Shown in pieces: positions 40,431 through 49,273 of a stretch of 64,000 bases of DNA. This stretch comes from Nitrosomonas sp. Its GTDB lineage: Bacteria; Pseudomonadota; Gammaproteobacteria; Burkholderiales; Nitrosomonadaceae. Under the pieces are notes generated by a model that worked only from the letters and a program-made list of their open reading frames with translations, searched no databases and was not told the origin of the DNA. The stretch's first letter is position 1. Every line of letters starts with the position of its first letter. The position numbers and the translations under genes are program-made. Location of the stretch: the NCBI GenBank assembly GCA_031316255.1, contig JALDQW010000001.1, forward strand, positions 620,001 through 684,000. Reading direction: 5' to 3'.

Positions 40431-40889
40431 TCAGAGTAAAACGATTGGAGGGCGGTGTAATTGCTTCGGAGTGTGTGAAATAAAACCTGAGGTTAAGGGC
40501 AGGATAACGATTTGATGATCCCCTGTTATGAAAATCACATCGCTTAAAGCTAACGTTGTGTAACTGATTTTGCAAAGCAGATCATCACACTGGAAATTCG
40601 ATAGCCAATCACTGATTAGATTCTTGTGCTTTGAATGATTGATTTCCTGACTATGCTGATCATGATTAAAGCTTGTGGCTTGATAGGATTCATCGGAAAA
40701 ATGCTTTTCCTGATTGCATTTAAAGAAAGAATCTTTGTTATTAATCAGAATGGATCTGTTTTGTTTGAGAAGTTCTACTGAATCTATTTCTTTTAAATTT
40801 GCGCACAATGAAATTACCGTTGCCATCGCGCCTTCCACGGGAAGCCACAGCATAGCAAAGACTAGTATTATTTTCTTACAGGCGCGCAT
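40431..40889 (-). CDS. Hypothetical secreted protein, CzcI-like, linked to the cus operon
   Basis: A 152-aa protein with an N-terminal signal peptide (KKIILVFAMLWLPVEGAMA) and three later cysteines in the pattern CNQE, CDDLLC, with several His residues (HDQHSQEINHSKH). It ends in RPPIVLL. The combination of a signal peptide, a His/Cys-rich centre and a Pro-rich end just upstream of a metal RND operon recalls CzcI-type periplasmic proteins. Overall similarity is weak. It lies on the same strand 315 bp ahead of cusC, so a role in copper sensing or binding is only an inference. Confidence 0.55.
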   Translation of the reverse strand: MRACKKIILVFAMLWLPVEGAMATVISLCANLKEIDSVELLKQNRSILINNKDSFFKCNQEKHFSDESYQATSFNHDQHSQEINHSKHKNLISDWLSNFQCDDLLCKISYTTLALSDVIFITGDHQIVILPLTSGFISHTPKQLHRPPIVLL

Positions 40890-40978
40890 ACTTTTGAACA
40901 GTACAGTTAAAACTGATGCGAAGTCAAGTTATTTGTTGTGAGTAAAACTTATATGCAAAATTCACAATCTATTAACTG

Positions 40979-41122
40979 TCAGCTACCAATTTTCATACCT
41001 GATTGCTTTGCAATGTGCCGCAATGTAGGCTCCAGCATGGCATAATGCGCCAACCATAAGCGATGATATCTGTACCAATACATTCCTTTTGGTTCATCAG
41101 AATGCCGCTGATATTCAGGCAT
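40979..41122 (-). CDS. Possible 47-aa small protein
   Basis: A short open frame, MPEYQRHSDEPKGMYWYRYH and then RLWLAHYAMLEPTLRHIAK with SGMKIGS, with no stop. It contains many aromatic and charged residues (YWYRYHRLW) that look protein-like. It begins 35 bp after the DUF2490 gene stop on the same strand. No family is recognised. It could also be the tail of a decayed gene, since the frame is open for only a few codons upstream. Confidence 0.3.
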   Translation of the reverse strand: MPEYQRHSDEPKGMYWYRYHRLWLAHYAMLEPTLRHIAKQSGMKIGS

Positions 41123-41156
41123 CTGTTCCCGGTCTGATACAACTCAAAGCACAAGC

Positions 41157-41945
41157 TTAAAAATTCAACAGCAGGGTAACGGATAAGACATGCAGCATTT
41201 GATCGGAACGCGGACTGTTTGGCCTGTTAATATATTGATTCATATAACCAACTTCCAACAACCTGCTTTTACTTATCGCGTAGCCCAGTCCGGCAAACGC
41301 ACGATTCTGGTTAAAACCGCTTTTTCTACCGGTATCTGTCGAATTCATATTGGCGAATATTTCATTCCAGGCCACGAGACTTACCTGCGATGAAACAGCC
41401 GGCATAGGTATCGCCAGTTTAATCATCTGCCGAAAAAGATGTGCGGCATCCGTGCTGCCGGGAATATCCAGAAAGTGCTGCTCAAACCGTGTACGGCTGA
41501 TAACCGCACCGAAAGAATAGTCGTTTCTCACAGACAACTGCTGCCAGAGGGCATGATCGTTGAATGGGCTTAGGGCAAGCGGACGACGGGTCGGAACCCA
41601 GTCATACCCAAGCCAGGCAGTGACCTTTTGATTGAAATTATATCCGACGCCTGAGCGGATCAGTCCCTGGGTAAATTGTGACGAATGATCGCCAAAACGC
41701 CCTTGCATAAATAACTTGTATTTGAAATTCTTCAGGTGTGGATTTTTTCCAGGAAAATCCCCTGTCATCTCAAAGCCCGCCCAAGTATAAAAATCCTCGG
41801 CAACATTTTCTGCGCAAACCGTACCGATGAGAGTCACGCAGAGTGCAGCTGTTACGGCGAGTTTATTGAATCCATTTGATCGATAGCCGGAAAATACAAT
41901 AGAATCAGGTGATCGGCTTCGAGTAAAGGCATGAGTATTTTTCAT
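41157..41945 (-). CDS. DUF2490 outer-membrane beta-barrel protein
   Basis: A 262-aa protein with a long basic N-terminus, then a signal-type hydrophobic segment (KLAVTAALCVTLIGTVCA) cleaved before ENVAEDF. Alternating hydrophobic strands follow (QGLIRSGVGYNFNQKVTAWLG, with GYDWVP and FSYGAV-like turns) and a final aromatic residue in the last strand, LSVTLLLNF. These fit the DUF2490 family, thought to be an outer-membrane barrel of unknown role. A shorter start downstream is possible, because the ATG at 41945 overlaps a divergent gene. Confidence 0.8.
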   Translation of the reverse strand: MKNTHAFTRSRSPDSIVFSGYRSNGFNKLAVTAALCVTLIGTVCAENVAEDFYTWAGFEMTGDFPGKNPHLKNFKYKLFMQGRFGDHSSQFTQGLIRSGVGYNFNQKVTAWLGYDWVPTRRPLALSPFNDHALWQQLSVRNDYSFGAVISRTRFEQHFLDIPGSTDAAHLFRQMIKLAIPMPAVSSQVSLVAWNEIFANMNSTDTGRKSGFNQNRAFAGLGYAISKSRLLEVGYMNQYINRPNSPRSDQMLHVLSVTLLLNF

Positions 41946-42299
41946 GGTGTTCCTTTGAACACGTTAAAAGATGGCTATTGGCACAAGTGGAAAAACTGGA
42001 TTTATGAGCCGAGCATACCAGCAGCACGTTGCGAGCACTGTAAAATCGTTTTATTGTCATATGATAACGATGCGCAGGAGAGCCCGAAAAAAGAAATACT
42101 GGCATGTAGAATTTTCAGTCTTATTTTCATTGTGGCAGCAACTGCAATACTCGGGATCATGTTGCTAACATACTGCTTCTTCATGAAAATTCCTTTAATC
42201 ATTTCAGCCACAGGCGGCATTGTCTCCCTGCTGATTCTGCTACTGGGCATTATTCTTCTGGGGCATGCAACTGATAAACACCGTATGAACAGCCTCTAG
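41931..42299 (+). CDS. Hypothetical two-helix membrane protein
   Basis: A 122-aa frame with a Trp-rich start (YWHKWKNWIYEPS), a CEHCK cysteine pair and two membrane helices: about 63-85 (FSLIFIVAATAILGIMLLTY) and 88-112 (PLIISATGGIVSLLILLLGI). No homologue is recognised. The 5' end overlaps the divergent DUF2490 start by 15 bp, so one start is probably wrong. An AAAGG ribosome-like site precedes this ATG. It may be real, but confidence is moderate. Confidence 0.5.
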   Translation: MSIFHGVPLNTLKDGYWHKWKNWIYEPSIPAARCEHCKIVLLSYDNDAQESPKKEILACRIFSLIFIVAATAILGIMLLTYCFFMKIPLIISATGGIVSLLILLLGIILLGHATDKHRMNSL

Positions 42300-42352
42300 A
42301 ACTTTTTGGAGTAATCAGGTTTAGGTTTAATCTTCGCGCTGCATCGATCAAT

Positions 42353-42781
42353 TCACATAATCTCCCAGTCTTCCACGTCTCCGGAAACGCCATAAAACAA
42401 GGGGTGGCGATCAATTTCTGTCATGTTCTCAAATTTATCGTATAAAGCGCGGTCCCTGTTTTTTAATTTATTTAACAAATGTTTGAACTCGTATTGAACC
42501 TGGCCGTTTGTTACGGGAATTTTATCTTTAAAAACCAGATCAATAATCTTGGTGTGATTAAATTGATAATTTCTGCGATCAGCCTCTTGGGCAACCACTC
42601 TTAAATAACTGGCAATTGCCGCAATCTGATTATCCGTATTTTTAAACCGTATCAACTGCGGGTGATTTCTATAACCTTTTGTCTTGCCAAGCAATACATT
42701 TTGAGCGAGCAGACCTTCCCTCCACAGCGCCACCAAACCCTTTGCGTCCAGATATTTGGGATGGATTGACCAAAGTCGCAT
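42353..42781 (-). CDS. Pyrimidine dimer DNA glycosylase/endonuclease V-like protein
   Basis: A 142-aa protein with the start MRLWSIHPKYLDAKGLVALW, the conserved GLLAQ, TKGYRNHPQLIRF, IASYLRVV and YQFNHTKI blocks of the bacterial branch of the T4 endonuclease V (PF03013) family. Phage enzymes of this family cut DNA at UV-induced pyrimidine dimers. In this branch the activity is inferred. It lies 12 bp downstream of the lipocalin gene on the same strand, and both are probably co-transcribed. Confidence 0.75.
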   Translation of the reverse strand: MRLWSIHPKYLDAKGLVALWREGLLAQNVLLGKTKGYRNHPQLIRFKNTDNQIAAIASYLRVVAQEADRRNYQFNHTKIIDLVFKDKIPVTNGQVQYEFKHLLNKLKNRDRALYDKFENMTEIDRHPLFYGVSGDVEDWEIM

Positions 42782-42793
42782 ACAAAAACACCT

Positions 42794-43318
42794 CTACTGT
42801 ACTAAATTTTGTTCGGTAAAAATGAAGGAACCGGTATCGAAGCCGAGTTTTTCGGATTTTTCAACAAATTGTTTTTTCACGTCCTCGCTGACCGTGGGCG
42901 TTCTTGCAAGAAGCCACAAATAAGACGTGTTGTAGCCCGATATAAAGGCGTACTGATAATTTCGCCGATCCAGATCGAAAATGATGTAAGACCCATAAAA
43001 CGGACCGAAAAATGAAACTTTCAGGCGCCCCACATCACGGTCTTCAACGAAATAAGCTTTTCCCTCCACCGCCTTCCATTCGTTCCTGGCTGCAGAAAAA
43101 CCGCGATTGACAACCTTTATCCCGCCGTCGCTGCGCAATGTATACTCAGCCGTTACATTACTCAGGCCCCGTTCAAAGGAATGATCCAGTCTGGCAATTT
43201 CATACCAGTTGCCTAAATACCGGCTTTCATCAAAATTTTTGACCGGAACAACACCCTCCGGCATACCTGTGCAGCCGATTAACGCGCATGAAAAAAGAAA
43301 TAACAACACTATGCGCAT
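42794..43318 (-). CDS. blc: Outer-membrane lipocalin (Blc family)
   Basis: A 174-aa lipoprotein with a lipobox around SCALIGCTG and a lipocalin fold. The NWYEIARLDHSFERGLSNVTAEY block is the first lipocalin motif (GxW), and VVNRGF and the later YSYLWLLAR-type strand match the Blc family (YNTSYLWLLARTPT). These proteins bind lysophospholipids or fatty acids at the outer membrane under stress. It sits between the copper ATPase gene and the endonuclease-like gene, on the same strand. Confidence 0.9.
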   Translation of the reverse strand: MRIVLLFLFSCALIGCTGMPEGVVPVKNFDESRYLGNWYEIARLDHSFERGLSNVTAEYTLRSDGGIKVVNRGFSAARNEWKAVEGKAYFVEDRDVGRLKVSFFGPFYGSYIIFDLDRRNYQYAFISGYNTSYLWLLARTPTVSEDVKKQFVEKSEKLGFDTGSFIFTEQNLVQ

Positions 43319-43343
43319 ATGTCTTACTACATCGGTAAATGGG

Positions 43344-45557
43344 TTATAACGCCGTCAGTCTCAGACGAAGTGCATTGCTGATTACACTGACCGAGGATAA
43401 TGACATTGCAGCGGCAGCGATGACAGGAGAAAGCAGGACACCAAAAAACGGATACAGAATGCCTGCCGCTATAGGCACGCCCGCCGTATTGTAAATAAAC
43501 GCGAAAAACAGATTCTGCCGAATATTCCGCATGGTGGCCACAGACAGCTTGCGGGCACGGACAATACCGGTGAGGTCGCCTTTTAACAAGGTCACGCCTG
43601 CGCTCTCCATGGCCACATCTGTCCCTGTGCCCATTGCGATGCCGACATCGGCAGCCGCCAAAGCAGGCGCATCATTTGTGCCGTCTCCGGCCATAGCCAC
43701 TATGCGCCCCTCATCGCGCAGCTTTTTAACAATTTTACCTTTATCTTCCGGCAGAATTTCGGCCTCAACCGCTTCAATACCGAGCGTTTTTGCCACGGCC
43801 TCGGCGGTACGGCGGTTATCGCCGGTAAGCATGACGATATGTATGCCCTGGTTATGAATGGCCTTGATCGCACCCGGTGTGGTTTCCTTGATCGGATCGG
43901 CGATAGCCAGAATTCCGGCGGCCTGTCCGTCCACGGCGATAAAAATCACGGTCGCACCGTCGGATCGAAGCTCATCGGCTTGCGCGGATAAAGCAGAGAC
44001 ATCAACAGCCTCTTCTTCCATCAACATCGCATTACCCAGCGCAACCGCCTGTCCGTTGATTTTGCCGATCACGCCTTTGCCGGTGGGTGAATCAAACTCA
44101 TCTGTCGCAGAAAATTCAAGTTCCTTATCCTTTGCGGCCATAACGATGGCATGCGCCAGCGGATGTTCACTGCCTTGTTCAAGCGAGGCGGCCAGTGCCA
44201 GAAGATCATCTTCTGCAAAACCGTCAGCGGCGACAATCTTCGTTACAGTCGGCTTACCCTCGGTCAGCGTGCCGGTCTTGTCAATCACCAGCGTATTCAC
44301 TTTTTCCATACGCTCCAGCGCTTCGGCATTCTTAATCAATACACCGGCCTGCGCGCCTTTACCGACGCCGACCATGATGGACATCGGCGTTGCCAGCCCC
44401 AACGCGCATGGACAGGCAATAATCAGCACGCTGACAGCGGCAATGAGTGCATAACTGAACGCAGGCGACGGCCCATAGACACCCCAAATGATAAAAGCCA
44501 GAACGGCCACCAGTATGACCGCCGGAACAAACCATGAGGCGACAATATCCGCCAGCCGCTGGATCGGCGCACGGCTGCGCTGCGCTTCTGCAACCATATG
44601 GACGATCTGCGATAGCATGGTGTCTTTGCCGACGCGCTCGGCCTTCATCACAAAACTGCCGGTCTGATTCATCGTGCCGCCGATGACCTTGTTCTCCGGC
44701 GCTTTTTTAACAGCCATCGATTCGCCTGTAACCATGGATTCATCAACCGCGCTTCGGCCTTCAGTCACTGTCCCGTCGAGCGGTATCTTTTCGCCGGGAC
44801 GCACGCGCAGCAAATCGCCGACTTTAATCTGATCGAGCGGCACATCTTCTTCATTGCCATTTTCATCAATTCTGCGCGCTGTTTTCGGCGCCAGATCAAG
44901 CAGGGCACGGATTGCGCCACCGGTTCGCTCGCGGGCTTTCAGTTCGAGCACCTGTCCAAGCAGCACCAGCACGGTAATCACAGCCGAGGCCTCGAAATAA
45001 ACCGCGACAGCGCCATCCTGCCGGAACGCCTCTGGGAAAATACCGGGAACCAGCGTCGCCACGATACTGTACAACCAGGCAACCCCCGTACCCATCGCGA
45101 TCAGCGTAAACATATTCAAATTCCGGGATTTCAGCGAAGCCCAGCCGCGCTCGAAAAACGGCTTTCCGGCCCAAAGCACAACAGGCGTAGCCAGCACGAG
45201 TTGAATCCAGTTGGACTGTGTGCCACTGATATAGCGGTGCAAATCGAAAACATGACCACCCATTTCCAGTGTAAAAACCGGCAAGGTCAGAACCAGGCCA
45301 AACCAGAACCGTTTGCGCATGTCAATCAACTCAAGGTTCTCACCTTCCTCTCCGGTGATTGTTTCCGGTTCCAGCGCCATGCCACACACCGGACAATTTC
45401 CCGGTCCATTTTGCCGGACTTCAGGGTGCATCGGGCAGGTGTAGATGACATCAGCCCCATCCGATGGAGCAGCATGCTGAATCCTCTTCTCGGTCTGATG
45501 ATCAGGGTGACAACAGGCCTGGTCTGAGTGATTTTGCTCATGTTTTTCCTGCCCCAT
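43344..45557 (-). CDS. Copper/silver-translocating P1B-type ATPase
   Basis: A 737-aa Cu(I)-exporting P-type ATPase. The N-terminus carries a heavy-metal-binding domain (YTCPMHPEV, then [12 protein letters not shown]) and His-rich residues instead of classic CxxC repeat domains. Then come the membrane helices, TGES, the metal channel CPCALG, phosphorylation [15 protein letters not shown] and [10 protein letters not shown]. The CPC motif and final membrane helices ([11 protein letters not shown]) mark P1B-1, copper or silver. It has a strong GGAGG ribosome site. It belongs with cusCBA in one copper-detoxification block, though 2.5 kb apart. Confidence 0.95.
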   Translation of the reverse strand: MGQEKHEQNHSDQACCHPDHQTEKRIQHAAPSDGADVIYTCPMHPEVRQNGPGNCPVCGMALEPETITGEEGENLELIDMRKRFWFGLVLTLPVFTLEMGGHVFDLHRYISGTQSNWIQLVLATPVVLWAGKPFFERGWASLKSRNLNMFTLIAMGTGVAWLYSIVATLVPGIFPEAFRQDGAVAVYFEASAVITVLVLLGQVLELKARERTGGAIRALLDLAPKTARRIDENGNEEDVPLDQIKVGDLLRVRPGEKIPLDGTVTEGRSAVDESMVTGESMAVKKAPENKVIGGTMNQTGSFVMKAERVGKDTMLSQIVHMVAEAQRSRAPIQRLADIVASWFVPAVILVAVLAFIIWGVYGPSPAFSYALIAAVSVLIIACPCALGLATPMSIMVGVGKGAQAGVLIKNAEALERMEKVNTLVIDKTGTLTEGKPTVTKIVAADGFAEDDLLALAASLEQGSEHPLAHAIVMAAKDKELEFSATDEFDSPTGKGVIGKINGQAVALGNAMLMEEEAVDVSALSAQADELRSDGATVIFIAVDGQAAGILAIADPIKETTPGAIKAIHNQGIHIVMLTGDNRRTAEAVAKTLGIEAVEAEILPEDKGKIVKKLRDEGRIVAMAGDGTNDAPALAAADVGIAMGTGTDVAMESAGVTLLKGDLTGIVRARKLSVATMRNIRQNLFFAFIYNTAGVPIAAGILYPFFGVLLSPVIAAAAMSLSSVSVISNALRLRLTAL

Positions 45558-45911
45558 CGTTTTATTCCTCCAGAAAGCGTATACCTAGCTTGTTGAAAAA
45601 TATTTCCGGTCAACCACTCGAAGTATATGCCCCATAATACGGGATGGCCAGCAGCGATTGTCCTCTCAACGCTATACCGCCGCCTCATCGCTCAAGTTCT
45701 CTAATTGCTTGAGAATATTCAGCGACGACACGGCTATCTCGTGTTTATTGTAAATTTTAGCAAACACGAGAGATGTTCATGGCTTGTTTTAAACCAGCGT
45801 GTTTCTCCAGAGACTGAAGTATCTGTATTGATCCCGATTTTTAATTCGGAAAATTTTAAACGGGAGTCCGGGTTAAATTTTTCTGATTTTTGCGATGCCT
45901 CTTCTCTGCTG
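45558..45911. other. Gene-free DNA between the copper ATPase and IS copy 2
   Basis: Contains the ATPase promoter region but no CueR-type GC-rich palindrome was recognised. A 67-aa minus-strand frame (45734-45937) reads into the IS end and is unlikely to be a gene. Confidence 0.35.
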
Positions 45912-45915
45912 CTAG

Positions 45916-47228
45916 CAGGCTGCTGAAAAACACACATTTATTTTCCCTTACCCGCTCCTACGAGAGAGTTTTTAAGCTCACTTCTGATTTTTAGCACCTG
46001 AAAGAGCTTGTTTTTCTGAATGATTCTCCGTTTTCTGCCTTTTGTGCGGATTTCTGGCGTGCTACACCAATAATCGCCTCATTCTGACCAGATTGTAAGC
46101 AGCGGCTGTAAACAGGAATAATTGGTTCACCAGCTTCTTGCCACGATGTCGTAATTTACGCATCAGACCAATATTTTTCATCCAGCCAAAACATTCTTCA
46201 ATTTGTTTGCGCTTTCTCATACTTACTTCATATCCTTTGTGACGTACCGTACGACCATCAATCGCAGTATGTTTCTTTTGCGCCACATGCGGCGTTACTT
46301 TGCGCTTACGACAGTCCGCAACAAAAGCCCTGGTATCGTAATTCTTGTCCGCACCAAGTGTGCGCCTGTTCAAACCTGACTGCGCATCCAGCATCGTCAG
46401 CGAAACTTCACGTTCCGCGGTTCCCGTTGCCTGACTCACGTCGGCTTGTACGATCAGCCCGTTACGATTCTCAGTCAGCAAATGCCCCATGAAGCTCAGC
46501 TTTGCTTCTTTGCCCTTGGCTTTGCGGTATAAACGTGCATCTGCGTCTGTAGAAGATTCATGCGTCTCATTGCTAAAACGTTCTCCGTGAAAGTCTACTT
46601 CTGCGTTACGCTTCAGGTCAGCTGGTGCTTGATCATCACTCCCATCTGTGCCCGAAACGTCATTTGCTTCTTTACGCTTGAAACTCTTGATTGATGCCGC
46701 CGCATCAAGCAAAGTACCATCGGTCGAAAAATGTTCCTTCGACAGCAAGTTGCACGCATCGGCCTGCGCCTTGATCTGCTCAAAGAACATTTCAGCCACT
46801 TCATGGGTGAGTAGCCTGTCACGGTTATGGCAGAATACTGTCGCATCCCATACTTCATCATCCAGTTCCAGACCCACAAACCAGCGAAACAGTAGATTGA
46901 AATCTATTTGCTCAACCAACTGTCGCTCTGAGCGTATCGTGTATAAAATCTGTAATGTCTGGGCGCGCAACAATCGTTCTGGCGCAATTGAAGGACGACC
47001 GGTATTTGAATACATCTCAGTAAAAAGCGTATCCATATTACTCAAAGCCACATCAACCATCGTGCGGATTGATCGAAGCGGATGATCCATGGGTACACGC
47101 TCTTCCAGTTGAATATAACTGAACAGATTCCTCGGTTGTGTGTCTATGCCTCGCATCGCTATTGCTCCAGTTTACTTTTATGCTATTTTACCAATACTGG
47201 ATGAATCCTGGAGTTTTTCAGCAGCCTG
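45916..47228 (-). mobile_element. IS5-family insertion sequence, copy 2 (1313 bp)
   Basis: Same ends, length and orientation as copy 1 at 20888-22200. No difference between the copies was noticed by eye. It is flanked by the 4-bp direct repeat CTAG at 45912-45915 and 47229-47232. The right CTAG also belongs to the outer edge of the MITE-like element at 47233-47334. Confidence 0.93.
46062..47156 (-). CDS. IS5-family transposase (copy 2)
   Basis: Encodes the same 364-aa protein as the gene at 21034-22128. It has the intact DDE residues (TDGTLLD, DKNYDTR, KQIEECFG) and should be functional. Confidence 0.95.
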   Translation of the reverse strand: MRGIDTQPRNLFSYIQLEERVPMDHPLRSIRTMVDVALSNMDTLFTEMYSNTGRPSIAPERLLRAQTLQILYTIRSERQLVEQIDFNLLFRWFVGLELDDEVWDATVFCHNRDRLLTHEVAEMFFEQIKAQADACNLLSKEHFSTDGTLLDAAASIKSFKRKEANDVSGTDGSDDQAPADLKRNAEVDFHGERFSNETHESSTDADARLYRKAKGKEAKLSFMGHLLTENRNGLIVQADVSQATGTAEREVSLTMLDAQSGLNRRTLGADKNYDTRAFVADCRKRKVTPHVAQKKHTAIDGRTVRHKGYEVSMRKRKQIEECFGWMKNIGLMRKLRHRGKKLVNQLFLFTAAAYNLVRMRRLLV

Positions 47229-47232
47229 CTAG

Positions 47233-47334
47233 TGTTTAATTGCAAAAATAAGGTAATTTATTTGCAGAGCTAACCAACTGTTTTATATTGATATGTTGCT
47301 TAAAAAGTTTGTGTCGAATTAATGCAATTAAACA
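47233..47334. mobile_element. MITE-like non-coding element, about 102 bp
   Basis: Ends are perfect 12-bp inverted repeats (TGTTTAATTGCA at 47233 and TGCAATTAAACA to 47334), AT-rich, with no gene. CTAG flanks both ends (47229-47232 and 47335-47338), which fits a target-site duplication. IS copy 2 lies exactly in the left CTAG. Confidence 0.65.
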
Positions 47335-47338
47335 CTAG

Positions 47339-47707
47339 TTTCTGGGTCTGAATTTACCGGTTGAAAAACATGAACATTACTTGGCAATGGTTATACCAGG
47401 TCCGGTTGTTCGGGGAATATCGGTTACGGTCATTTGAAACAGCGGGAATAACTCCTGCATAGGAAAATTCTCTGGCCTGAATGACTTCCGGCAAAGCTGG
47501 AAACTCGCTTCAGACATCCATAACGGTTTTTTGGGACATGTTAATTCCCCTTTCCGCAGCAATTAAATTGAAATGTTGCGCCCCACTTTTGACACTGTTT
47601 TTTTGTCAACCGCACGCGGCAACTGCATACTACCTGCTTCATTTTTTGCGTGAAATAGGGTTAATGCAAAGCGTTCTCTCGGTGACATCAGATGCCTTGT
47701 TAACGCA
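47339..47707. other. Gene-free DNA downstream of the GTPase pair
   Basis: No supported gene. A 61-aa minus-strand frame (47377-47562) lacks recognisable homology, and the DNA may be decayed accessory sequence. Confidence 0.35.
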
Positions 47708-49273
47708 TCAGTCATCCAGGCGTTTTTTCAGGACTTCCGGCAGATTCTTAAGAAAACGGCCTGCATTGATCATCTGACGCCACAGCAATACCCAGTTCTC
47801 CGCTTTTTTCTTTTCATCCAGACAGCGCAATAGGCGAGCCCGCTGGGCTTCTTCCTGTTGGTCCAGGATCGCTGCCCACAACGTATCGTTCACATTATAA
47901 ATATGATTCTCCATCAGGCAGACCGGGATGACATGGTCAACCGATATCGCAAGATCGGCAGCAACAGCTTGTACGGCCGCGTTGATGTTTGTGGCTTTGG
48001 TATTGTGTGTAGCTGTCAAATCATATGGCGGGTTCCATTCGCCGGTTGGCCGAAGGCGGTCTATATGGCTGGCAACAACCAGTAACGGCGGCGGGCGGCG
48101 GTTAATTTGTGCGGACAGGAATAAACGCAACGCGTCCAGACAATCGCGTTCCGTTTGCCTATCCGGCCGGTTTGCCGGACTGACCCATAAAATCAGGTCG
48201 GCATCCTGAGCCGCATGCTGTAATTGTTTAATTTCAAAGTGTTCACTGTCGCAGCCCGGGGTGTCAAAGATTAACGCCCGGGTCAATCCGTCCCGTGAAA
48301 GCGCAAAGGGTTTGAGCGTCAGAGTACTGTCCGGCAAAATATCGGCAACAGTGGTCAACTGGCCGAACAGTGCATTGATCAGGCTTGATTTGCCGGCATT
48401 GGACCGTCCCAGCACCAGAATACGCAACGGTTCCTCTACGGCATTGCTCTCCCCGGTTGATTGATCCGCCGCGTCCATATCGACACTGGACCGGGCTGTC
48501 CGGGTTGTTGCGGGTTCTTCATCTGTCAGCACCAGACGGCCACTGTACAGATCAATCGCATAGTAACCAACTTTGCGGATATACGTGCGCAAAAACCAGC
48601 GGTGTAATTCATCACGCGCCTGAAGAAAACTGCTTTCGCGCAGCTGGCGCCAGGCCTCGCCAAGGATGGCATTGACGGGATTGATTATCGCCCGGCCAGC
48701 CCGATAAATGTCATACACCTGTTCCGCCTTGTCTTTCCAGCGCTGCATGCGAAACAGGTCGCCGATTGTCAACCGGTTGCTGAACGGTATGTTTTCAGTT
48801 ACATCCAGGCGCAAATCACGGCTTGCCCGTTCTATGACCAGCAGCGTATGCGGCACCGTGAGTTCAAGCAGGGGTTTTTCCACATCGGGGTGGTAACAAC
48901 GCGCCACCGTTTCCATTGTGCGCCGGCCTAGCGCCAGAATCCAGTCGCCTGTTTCTATCGGCCAGTCTTTGGGTTCACAGCTATCCGCCAACGCCTGCAC
49001 CTGTTCCCATGCCGCATCAGCACTGAGCGGCCATTCGGGATTCGGTTCCGTCGCAGCTTCGGCCAGCAGCTTGCGTTCCCGTTTGACCAGCAACTGCTGC
49101 AGGCCATAACCAACCCCACCGCTGACCAGCATCGCCAGTGCCCAGAACAATAAAAAACCGTTCTGCCACAACCATAACATACCGAAACCCAGCACCGCCA
49201 GAAACGGCACAACCATCAACAAAAAAACCAGCAATCTGAGCGGATCGATACCATAGGGCAACGGCTTCATCAC
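47708..49273 (-). CDS. Membrane-anchored Era/dynamin-type GTPase (second of a pair)
   Basis: A 521-aa GTPase. Two N-terminal membrane helices lie at about 14-36 (LLVFLLMVVPFLAVLGFGML) and 39-58. A helical linker follows, then the G domain: G1 GRSNAGKSS near 282-290, G3 DTPG near 327 and a G4-like SHID in VVASHIDRLRP in place of NKxD. A basic C-terminal tail follows. Its start overlaps the upstream GTPase stop by 4 bp, so both are made together. Relatives occur as neighbours in many proteobacteria and are often annotated only as GTPases. The function is unknown. Confidence 0.75.
   Translation of the reverse strand: MMKPLPYGIDPLRLLVFLLMVVPFLAVLGFGMLWLWQNGFLLFWALAMLVSGGVGYGLQQLLVKRERKLLAEAATEPNPEWPLSADAAWEQVQALADSCEPKDWPIETGDWILALGRRTMETVARCYHPDVEKPLLELTVPHTLLVIERASRDLRLDVTENIPFSNRLTIGDLFRMQRWKDKAEQVYDIYRAGRAIINPVNAILGEAWRQLRESSFLQARDELHRWFLRTYIRKVGYYAIDLYSGRLVLTDEEPATTRTARSSVDMDAADQSTGESNAVEEPLRILVLGRSNAGKSSLINALFGQLTTVADILPDSTLTLKPFALSRDGLTRALIFDTPGCDSEHFEIKQLQHAAQDADLILWVSPANRPDRQTERDCLDALRLFLSAQINRRPPPLLVVASHIDRLRPTGEWNPPYDLTATHNTKATNINAAVQAVAADLAISVDHVIPVCLMENHIYNVNDTLWAAILDQQEEAQRARLLRCLDEKKKAENWVLLWRQMINAGRFLKNLPEVLKKRLDD

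Noticed and set aside
45558..45911. A CueR-type operator for the copper ATPase was looked for.
   Set aside because: No GC-rich palindrome between spaced promoter boxes was seen. The regulator remains unknown.
45734..45937. A 67-aa minus-strand frame reading into the IS copy 2 end.
   Set aside because: It crosses the IS boundary and begins inside the inverted repeat, so it is a by-product of the insertion.
20888..47228. The two IS5-family copies could be ends of one large composite transposon.
   Set aside because: Each copy has its own 4-bp target duplication (TTAG and CTAG) directly at both ends, and the interior holds core genes. They are independent insertions.
33637..47338. A direct repeat of the tRNA-Ser 3' end that would bound an island.
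   Set aside because: No copy of the T-arm and acceptor sequence was found by eye up to the IS/MITE end. The island end, if any, may be outside the window or erased.
47377..47562. A 61-aa minus-strand frame downstream of the GTPase pair.
   Set aside because: The other frames of the same stretch look equally protein-like, and no homology is recognised.
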